64,000 bases of DNA from Macrophomina tecta (Eukaryota > Ascomycota > Dothideomycetes > Botryosphaeriales > Botryosphaeriaceae). Positions 56,862 to 64,000 of the stretch are shown here, piece after piece. The position numbers were made by a program, and so were the translations under genes. The notes beneath the pieces were generated by a model that was not told the origin of the DNA, searched no databases, and saw only the letters and a program-made list of their open reading frames with translations. The stretch lies in assembly GCA_024180945.1 (NCBI GenBank), contig JAKSGN010000007.1, positions 4,216,001 to 4,280,000 on the forward strand. The letters are read 5' to 3'. How positions within the stretch are numbered: position 1 is the first letter of the stretch; each line of letters begins with the position of its first letter.

Positions 56862-57989
56862 TCAGCGCTCGCCTAGCACCCACTCACCGCCCGTCTTCAC
56901 CCAGCCATGGTCCTTCAGCCTCCCCAGGTGCTGCTTGTCGTCCAACGTGTCCACCAGAGCGCTCCACCGATAGTCCCGGCTCCGCACATCCCAGCACTGC
57001 GAGTGGCGCGACGTGTGGAACACGCAGCCGGCCAGCAGCTCGTACCCGCGATCCAGCTCGACCCAGAGGTCGGCGGGCTGCGCGCGCTTCATGCGGTGCC
57101 GCTCGTGCAGAATCGCGCTCGTCGGCTCCGGCGCCAGCTGGAAGGTCAGCTTGCAGCGGTCCGGGGCGGCCGTGATGTCGCGGGCGAGGCGGAAGATGTT
57201 GGAGCTGGTGGGGAAAATTGCAACGTAGGTGAGCGAGGTGGTGGTGGTGGTGGTGGTGGTGCTGACGGCCCACGTCATGCGTTCTAGCAGGTGGGGCAGG
57301 AGGCAAGGGGAAACGTAGTGCTGGTACTCGTACAGGTTGTACGCGGGGAGCGAGGAGCCTTCGTTGTAGCCCACGTGACACCAAGTTCGGCTCGCCAGGA
57401 GGCCGGTGATGTTGGAAACAGGGGCTTGGAGGGCTGCGTGCACGGCGGCGGGGCTCTGGCGGAGTTCGAGGATGTGGTACTTTTGATCGAAGGCCCAGCT
57501 GTGGTCCAGGTCTCCGTTGCAGGCGGTAAAGCGGGTGAGGGCGGCGGGAGGGGCTAACAGCTTGATGCAGACGGGCTCAATGTGTTGGAAGATGGCGAGC
57601 CAGAAGGCGCTGGACATGGCCCGCACATCACAGGTCGGCGGCCCGTATATCTCGCCCAGCGCACGCACGACCAGGCTACTGACGGAATGACGAGCGCCGA
57701 GGCTGGCGATGAAGTGGCGGATCTGGGCCAGCTCGGGGGCGGAATCGGGAGTCCATTCGTTGCGCTCGTCATCCAGGATGTGCAGAGTGAAGCGGAGATG
57801 TTGAAAGAGCAGAGGTTTGACGATGCGCCGCCATTTCTGTGACACGAGAGACAGCTGCTTCAGCGGGTGGTCACGGAACGAGGTGAAGGTGGAGGGATCG
57901 GGCTCGTGGAAGAAGTGGGCGTCGGATGGGGCGCCGCGGTCGAGATGGGAGATGAGCTGGAGGCACAGCTCTTCGGCGAGATGCTCCAT
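56862..57989 (-). CDS. F-box-like protein of unknown substrate
   Basis: Single-exon gene of 375 residues beginning MEHLAEELCLQLISHLD, followed after an insertion by LKQLSLVSQKWRRIVKPLLFQHL. This is the leucine/tryptophan pattern of an F-box (L-x-x-E-L-x-x-x-I...LSLVSKxWR), the module that binds Skp1 in SCF ubiquitin ligases. The C-terminal 300 residues have no LRR or WD repeat pattern I can recognise, so the target is unknown. A GTG microsatellite (57235-57261) codes for eight Thr in a row. The frame is open upstream of this ATG to 58250 but that part is Arg/Glu-rich low complexity over a CTCTCTCCTG repeat, so I place the start at the F-box. Confidence 0.75.
   Translation of the reverse strand: MEHLAEELCLQLISHLDRGAPSDAHFFHEPDPSTFTSFRDHPLKQLSLVSQKWRRIVKPLLFQHLRFTLHILDDERNEWTPDSAPELAQIRHFIASLGARHSVSSLVVRALGEIYGPPTCDVRAMSSAFWLAIFQHIEPVCIKLLAPPAALTRFTACNGDLDHSWAFDQKYHILELRQSPAAVHAALQAPVSNITGLLASRTWCHVGYNEGSSLPAYNLYEYQHYVSPCLLPHLLERMTWAVSTTTTTTTTSLTYVAIFPTSSNIFRLARDITAAPDRCKLTFQLAPEPTSAILHERHRMKRAQPADLWVELDRGYELLAGCVFHTSRHSQCWDVRSRDYRWSALVDTLDDKQHLGRLKDHGWVKTGGEWVLGER
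57235..57261 (+). repeat. (GTG)n microsatellite coding for poly-Thr
   Basis: Lies within the F-box gene; on the coding strand it gives eight ACC/ACN codons. Copy-number change would alter protein length without a frameshift. Confidence 0.85.
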
Positions 57990-58859
57990 TTTGGATGGAG
58001 TGGGATGGCTGCTGCTTGGGCCGAGGTGTTGATGCGGAGTCGGGAGGTGGACCGGCCCGCGGGCATGACGTCGACCCCCGCAACGGCCCTGCTCTCTCTG
58101 CTGCTCTCTCCTGCTCTCTCTCCTGCGCTCTCTCCTGCTCTCGCCTCCGCTCCCTTTCTTGCAACCTCTCTCCGCTGCCTGCACCAAAGCAACATTCCAT
58201 TGGGCCGCCTCGCGATCGCCCAGCTCGCCCGTGTCATCTCCATCCTCCATCCTTCCAGCAGCGTTGCAAGCAGCCTCGCTCCTCTTCCAAATCCGTGCCT
58301 GGCCAGCTGTCTCGTATTAGCCCGAAGAAGATGCGCGTGACAGACTGCAACCTCAACGTCCCTTGCGCCCTTCCGAAACCAGCAACGGCCACTCGCTTTT
58401 GCCTCTGTAGCCCGCTAATATTAGCTCCTGATCGGCCCACGGCCCAGGGTGCAAAATAATAGCCCCTCCCCATTCGCGGCTGTCTGCCGCCACGCCGTAG
58501 CTCCTCTGCCTGTGCAGCTCCGCTAGACTCCATCTGCCTACCACATCCCCTGCCGTCGGTTTTTCGTGGCCGCTGACCCATCGTGCCACCGCCTCGGGAG
58601 CTAATGCACCTCGAATCGGCACTCTTTTTTTTTCAAAGCAACTGCAACCCTCCCATGCAGCTGCACTCTTGGTCCGCACTCCAGCGACATCCCGTCCCCT
58701 ACACGAGGGCGGGTGCATCTACTCTATAAGACAGCGAGATCCCTGACATCTTCAGCTACATCACCCCCGCACTTCAACATCAACCGCATCACAACGTCAA
58801 AAGCACACTCACTTACTCTTCAACCGTTGAAATCACCCAGCATCGAGCCTCCAATCACC
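57990..58859. other. divergent promoter, F-box gene / small secreted protein
   Basis: 870 bp between divergent starts. A TATA-like CTATAAGA lies at 58733-58740, 125 bp before the secreted-protein start, followed by a C/A-rich leader. Confidence 0.45.
58089..58145 (+). repeat. imperfect CTCTCTCCTG tandem repeat
   Basis: Four to five imperfect 10-12-bp units of CTCTCTCCTG type, 100-155 bp upstream of the F-box start, in its probable leader or promoter. Confidence 0.7.
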
Positions 58860-59593
58860 ATGTCAGTCGCTTCTTGCCTTGTGGTCGGCCTTTTCTGCCT
58901 TCTCCCTTCAGCCATGGCCGCCCCGGCCAATGCCGCCGTGGCAGCTCGCCAGACTGCTCTGAACGGTCCATACACCTTGACCGCATACGCTCCGGGCAAT
59001 GCAACTCTCAACGGCGCCAAAGCCCAGAACGGCGGCAATCTCTTCGGGCCCACGGTCGCCTCCTACTGCCCCACGGTCGTTACCAGCTGTCCCAACGGCA
59101 CCGACACCGCCTATGCCGGCACCCTGTATCCCGTGCGTCCTGCTCCAGCCATGCTCCCTCTCTCCCCCTCTCCCCTCTAACACCAAAGCAGCTAGCCGAA
59201 GTCCCCGGCGGCCAAGACCTCTACGTGACCAACGACGGCCAGATCCGCATCACGGTCCAGCACTCGCACTCGATTCCGCCCGGCGCGTACTGGAACTACC
59301 AAGGCTGGTCGTGGAACGCGCTTCCCGCGAGCGACACGCCCGTCGCCGCCGGCTGCCCGGAGAGCGACCCGCGCTACAACTGCGCCGCGCCGACCGGCTA
59401 CTGGACCTTCCACGCGCCCGACGCGCCCGAGGGCGTCTGCGGCGTCGTCGCTTGCCCGAGCGAGTACTATCCCGATGCTGTGTCCGCCTACGCCGTCACG
59501 CCCAACTTCACGCGCACCGACTGCACGCCGATTCTTGGGCTGGCGACGCACGGGTACAGTGGCCCCAACCCCCCCGTCTGGTCGTACTTGTAG
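58860..59593 (+). CDS. small secreted protein, IgE-binding-protein-like
   Basis: Exons 58860-59132 and 59192-59593, intron 59 bp (GTGCGT to CAG), 224 residues. Clear signal peptide (MSVASCLVVGLFCLLPSAMA, cut before APAN). The mature part begins GPYTLTAYAPGNATLNGAKAQ and has an even spread of Cys (YCPTVVTSCPNG, GCPESDPRYNCAAP, GVCGVVACPSEY, TDCTPI), suggesting disulfides. It contains WNYQGWSWNALPASDTP and N-glycosylation sites NAT, NGT and NFT. This pattern matches a family of secreted ascomycete proteins sometimes labelled IgE-binding protein, of unknown biochemical role. No enzyme motif seen; a cell-wall or effector role is only a guess. Confidence 0.82.
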
Positions 59594-60059
59594 GGCTCCA
59601 GCCGTTTCGAAGGCTGGCTGGCATCGTCCTCTCTTTCTGCGTTACCTGATACTGCTGCGGGAGACACTCGCAGCAGAGCGTAATATGCTTAATGTATAAT
59701 AATCTTAATAGTAAACAGCCCAGTACCTGCTTAGGCATTCACAAAAACGTATCAAAGCAATGCATTACCGAACCCGCTCGTGTCCCGGACAAGTGAATTA
59801 CGCTGTGCATGTCCTAGTCATCACATGATATATACACCTCGCACGACCATCCATCAGCCACATACCCGCTATTACAAAGGGAACATACCCCGAGTGATGT
59901 TTGGTAAAAAAAAAAAAAAAAGAAAAAAGAAAGGACCACGTCCTCAACGCCAAACACTTCCACCAACCGACGCATTACGAACGTGAAATAAAAAGAGAGA
60001 GAGAGACGAATGAACTCTCCGGATTGGGTATCAACCGCACCACCTCCGCGCTCCGCTCC
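59594..60059. other. convergent spacer before laccase, with A16 tract
   Basis: Shared 3' region of the small secreted protein and laccase genes. An A16 tract lies at 59906-59921. No gene seen. Confidence 0.55.
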
Positions 60060-62303
60060 TCACACGCCGGAATCCTCCTCCACAACGCCGCTCTCTTTCG
60101 CATACGCGTCCCATGCCGCGCACGTGCTATTCATGTCGGCCGTGCTAACCACCGACGCGATCTCGCTCGCGCGCTCGAGGAACTGCAGCGCCAGGCCCTC
60201 GGACGTGTGCCAGCCGATGTGGCAGTGCATGAGCCTGTGGGGAAGGGAAAAAAAAAAGTTCCAGTCAGCCAGGAGTGAGATAAAGAGGGAGGGGACGCGG
60301 GCATTTCGACTTACCAGGCGCCGGGGTTGTCGGTGTAGAAGGCGATGACGATGTAGCCGGAGGCGGGCAGCGTGGCGACGTCCCTGCGCGGCGGGTTGGC
60401 CGTGTTGAGCGTGACGGCGTCCGAGTACGTGCCCGTGCCGGCAGCCAGGATCCAGAAGTCGTGACCTGCAGGCCAGCGCAGTCAGCAAATGCTGCCCTCT
60501 TCCACACACACACACACACACACACCCTCGCGGGCAGATATGGGAGCAGTGGCCGGGACTTACCGTGCAAGTGGAACGGGTGCGGCACGCCCTGCGTCGT
60601 CTCGATGACGAAGTACACCCACTCGTTCACCTGGCTCAACTCCACCACGTGGTCGCTATCCGTCCACTCCGTCTGGCCGTTCGCGGCAGCCAGACTGGTC
60701 GGGTCGCCCCACTGCACGGCCATGGTCTTGGCGCTGATGTACCACTTGAACAGGCTGTTCACCACGCCGACCGTGACCGGCATGTCGGTGTCGTCCGTCT
60801 CGACGAGGCTGGTCGGGTTGAGCGCGAGCGCGGGGACGAGGCTGGCGTAGGGCTCGTCGACGCACTCGTCCGTGTAGCTGTACGCGGTCGTCGACGGCTC
60901 CGCCGTGCTGGAGGCATCGTACCTCAAAATCCCGCGGATGTTGTCCGTCATGGCGTTGGACGAGCACGACAGCTGAGGGACGGCGCGGATCCAGTAGTCG
61001 GCGGCCGCCTGGTCGGCGGTGAGGATGACGTCGTAGCGCTGGCCCATGTTGATGTCGAGGACCTGGGTGGAGTAGGGCTCGACAGGGACGAAGTCGGCAG
61101 CGATGACCGTGAGGTTGTGCCCGTCGATCGAGAACTTGTAGTGCGTGTCGATGGCCGTGTTGACCAGCCGCAGCCGGTACGATGACCCGGATGCCACCGT
61201 CGTCTCCCAGCGCGAGCCCGTGATAGTGCCCGAGTCGTTGAACACGTTGAGCCCGTTGATCAGCCCATTGTCGAGCGTCGGCGGCCCCTGGGTCTGCGCG
61301 TAAGTGTAAAGCTCGTCGGCTGTCTGGTGCGACCAGTCAGACAGCACGACGGGGCCGATGTCCTCGTCGTAGTTTGCGGACGCGGGCCCGTGGATGACCA
61401 TGGCACCGAATACGCCGACCCAGGCTTGGAGGGAGAAGTGCGAATGGTACCCTGGAGACAGTGAGCTGCTGTTGTAAGGCCAGAGGAGGGGGGAATTGGC
61501 TCACAGCTAGATCCATACTGAGTTGCTCGCCAAGTGTAAGTCATTGAGTCTCCAGGCTACATGTTGTCAGTAAATATTGGGTTTTAATTGAAGCCTCGTA
61601 ATGTTAGAGGAGGGAGTGATAGTTCCGCCGTGAACATCACATGTCTGTTGGAGACGACGTACCGCGATTGGGCACTGCGTGATGCTCGGAACGCCATCCA
61701 TCCAATTAGTCCAGTTCTGCCGAATACCATGCCAATGGATACCAGTTCCATTGTTCTGCATGCTGTTCGTCACATGGATTACTATATGCCCCAATCAGAA
61801 AAGATGCCGGATGTCTCGCCAAATTCGGCCCCTGCTTCCCGGCCACGGCGGTAGCGGGAGCATCTCCGAGATAGGGGGAACCTTACCAACTGTGTCTCCC
61901 CAGTTTGCCTCAATGGTCGGGCCAGGGATGGATCCGTTCACGGTCAGTGCCATCCTTTCAATGCCATCCGGGGAAACAGTCGTGTTGGTGATCTCAAACC
62001 AATACTGCAAATTAAGTCAGTGAATGGATTTTGGAAGTTTGAGTTTCGACAGAGCCTGCAGAGGATCTGTGGTTATGTCTGTGGTATTCTATAGTTCGAA
62101 GTATTGCTTACCTCGACAGTTTCGCCAGTGTCTGGCACCTCAGTGTACCAGTCTGTCTGGATATCATAGTCACACCACACGGATCTATCACTGGCAGTGT
62201 TGCCAGTACAGACAGATCCAGAGGCTGACGAGGCGGACGTTGCTGCCTGAGGCGCCGCAAGAGATCCTGCAACGAAAATGTTCCAAAGGAGTGAGTTCCG
62301 CAT
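60060..62303 (-). CDS. secreted laccase (multicopper oxidase)
   Basis: Blue copper oxidase that oxidises phenols and reduces oxygen to water. Seven exons (minus): 62303-62112, 62004-61887, 61781-61663, 61556-61505, 61451-60564, 60465-60315, 60234-60060; introns 107, 105, 106, 53, 98 and 80 bp; 564 residues. N-terminal signal peptide ([20 protein letters not shown]). All four copper motifs are intact: [31 protein letters not shown] and [16 protein letters not shown]. The residue ten after the last motif's Cys is Leu, the usual T1 axial residue of ascomycete laccases. The protein ends DSGV, matching the C-terminal plug (DSG plus a hydrophobic residue) of ascomycete laccases. Many NxT/S sites. 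A TATATAG box lies about 160 bp upstream (near 62465). An AC microsatellite lies in the fifth intron from the 5' end. Confidence 0.94.
60508..60524 (+). repeat. (AC)n microsatellite in a laccase intron
   Basis: About nine AC units within the 98-bp intron 60466-60563. Confidence 0.8.
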
Positions 62304-64000
62304 CTTGAGAATTGTTCGCGGAGGGGGTGGCCAAATGGGCAAGTTGTCGAGTGATACAAGAATGAATTACACAAGAGAGGGAGGGCCCCAGTGAAAGCTG
62401 CTGGAGAGCAGTTGTAAGAGAGCGCAATGATGAGTCCAACAGTTTCGTCAAGTGGGAAGATGCTATATATCAATGCGAGCAGTGCCAACGACATTGAGCA
62501 TCAAGACGAGCGGGTACCACGAATACGGAGAGACGATGCTACACGATCATCGTCAAAGTCCAAACACCTCTCCATGCTTGTCTTCCGGCCTGACGATGCG
62601 CCTCCACTGGCCGAGAATGGATATCTTCTCCGCTGATCCGGATCTCATGCGCGCCAGCAATAAACGAAGCTTTGCTCCGGTGAAGCAGGCTAAGGAGACG
62701 AACTATTGTTTGATGTCTTGCCTTGGCAAGTGGTCCATAGATTCCGTCGCAGTGCGGCTACGCAAGACATTCCGCGCGCCCAGGGACGGGTGAGTATCAC
62801 CGATGCATGTAAGGAAGGGTAGGCCCTCTACGCACCCCACACTGATTGTTATAGCTTGCTCCAATATTGAACTTGGAGCTAGAGATACGGATATCAGACG
62901 ACATGTACCTGTGAGGCTCTAACCGAGCCGGCTGACGCCATGTCTAGTGCAATCAAGGCCGCCAGTTCTCGCTCAGGGTGACAATCGGAGCCACGTGTTG
63001 GTAAGTTTCAATAACATTATCTGCACGTTTAACTCCGTAGGCGCGTGTCTACTGAACGGAACCGCCACGATGGCGCGTAACCCTGCAAGCCGAAGACGAA
63101 ATTTGGCTCGGATAGAGTCGGTTGCGTTATTCATAGGATTACTGACGGCGGGTTATGGCCGGGCATCCAGGCTTCCCGTCCGACGCCGCATGTACAAGGT
63201 AGTTTCCAAGCTTTTTCCCTGAGATACCGTCTAGGATCCAGCGCTGCAGCTGACGACGCCAATGTCGACAAAAGGGATTGTACGCTTTCGTATCCTTGTC
63301 ACCGTACTGAAGTGGTGTCAGCTTGGCCTTGACTCCTGCCGCAAATGACCCTGTTGGTGTGAGCGTTCATTTAAGCGCTACCGGTGGTCGGGAATAGATG
63401 CAGCTACAGGAGACGGTCTGGCACATCGCAGCATGGATTGCTTGATTCAGTCCCACCTGCTTACGCTAGAACTTCGGCGTTTTGGCAGGCGACGGCCATG
63501 TCTGCCGCAAGGCCTCCACCATTGTCCACGACGCGTTCACCGGCGTACCAGAAAACGCATGGCTGCTATAGGGAGCCGGCGCGTTTAAACAGCTATTTTT
63601 GCCCATGATCTGCGTCGAATAGACAAGATGGGCAGTTCTCTCGGTGATCACCGCTCGAATTCGTCCCGTAAGTGTTTCGAACCAGTGGAGTCGGTATGGA
63701 TAGAAACTGATCTAGGGGTCGGGAACAAAAGCCGAGCAGACTAAAGTTGATCATGGCGGCCCGTTTAGCACCGGTGGACGCCTGACGCACCCGTCTATCA
63801 GCCGCGCGAGATCCTCGAGCAGTCCAGAAATGTACATTCGTCACCATCTGTGAGTGGCTCCTCCTGATAACGGTCAAACAATTCAGCTGAGAGCGCAGCT
63901 GAAGCTCGGTCTCGTATTGACGCGCAAGTGACTGAAGTCGTGGGACTGGCAGGCGACAGCGCTGGGGCCGGAGAGACAGTGCTCGTGGAAGCGAGGAGAT
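62304..64000. other. laccase upstream region and unassigned DNA
   Basis: The first 200 bp hold the laccase promoter with a TATA-like box near 62465. Beyond it, frames are at most 113 codons, lack motifs and overlap on both strands; no RNA gene or repeat is recognised up to the window end. Confidence 0.55.

Noticed and set aside
1..64000. CRISPR arrays, bacterial operons, rRNA genes, intact transposons
   Set aside because: No regularly spaced direct repeats, no rRNA sequence, no terminal inverted repeats or transposase/reverse-transcriptase motifs were seen; the gene structures are eukaryotic.

Overview
The window reads as nuclear DNA of a filamentous ascomycete (Pezizomycotina). The genes are broken by short GT-AG introns, mostly 47-110 bp. 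The gene set includes a VIB-1/XprG-type NDT80 regulator, a HET-domain gene, a heme-less cystathionine beta-synthase, an ascomycete laccase and a fungal C2H2 regulator. A class such as Dothideomycetes is possible but is not proved by the sequence. There are no operons. Where I give joined exons, I rebuilt them by hand from splice sites, reading phase and family motifs; every multi-exon model closes in frame.

Layout. 1-5.4 kb: gene-poor; holds a hairpin with Pol III-like boxes, two poly-A tracts and two decayed pieces of a MYND-finger gene family. 5.4-7.1 kb: cystathionine beta-synthase (+). 7.1-24.3 kb: a very sparse stretch whose only convincing gene is the vib-1/xprG-like regulator (12.7-15.65 kb, -); it is flanked by 5.6 kb and 8.6 kb of GC-rich, microsatellite-rich DNA. 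24.3-28.2 kb: two intact MYND-finger paralogues (-) and a third, dead copy. 28.7-30.6 kb: C2H2 regulator (-). 31.6-38.1 kb: a hydantoinase/oxoprolinase fused to a DUF917 (S-methyl-thiohydantoin desulfurase-like) domain (-), divergent from an NCS1 allantoin/uracil/hydantoin-type permease (+).

39.3-41.1 kb: secreted serine carboxypeptidase (-). 44.1-45.7 kb: secreted short tyrosinase/catechol oxidase (+). 46.1-50.4 kb: compact housekeeping block with PIG-L de-N-acetylase (-), a small membrane protein (+), glyoxalase II (-) and exosome CSL4 (+), arranged as divergent and convergent pairs. 51.3-53.1 kb: broken HET-domain gene. 55.0-62.3 kb: SSU1-type sulfite/dicarboxylate transporter (+), F-box-like protein (-), small secreted protein (+) and laccase (-). 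62.3-64 kb: nothing recognised.

How they work together: the clearest functional pair is hydantoinase plus NCS1 permease, which looks like uptake and opening of a cyclic ureide or (thio)hydantoin as a nitrogen source. The tyrosinase, laccase, carboxypeptidase and small secreted protein are a secretome component but not an obvious cluster. The most unusual signals are the locally expanded and decaying MYND family (two live copies, at least three relics), the HET pseudogene with intact motifs but in-frame stops, and the isolated regulator gene with a long leader.
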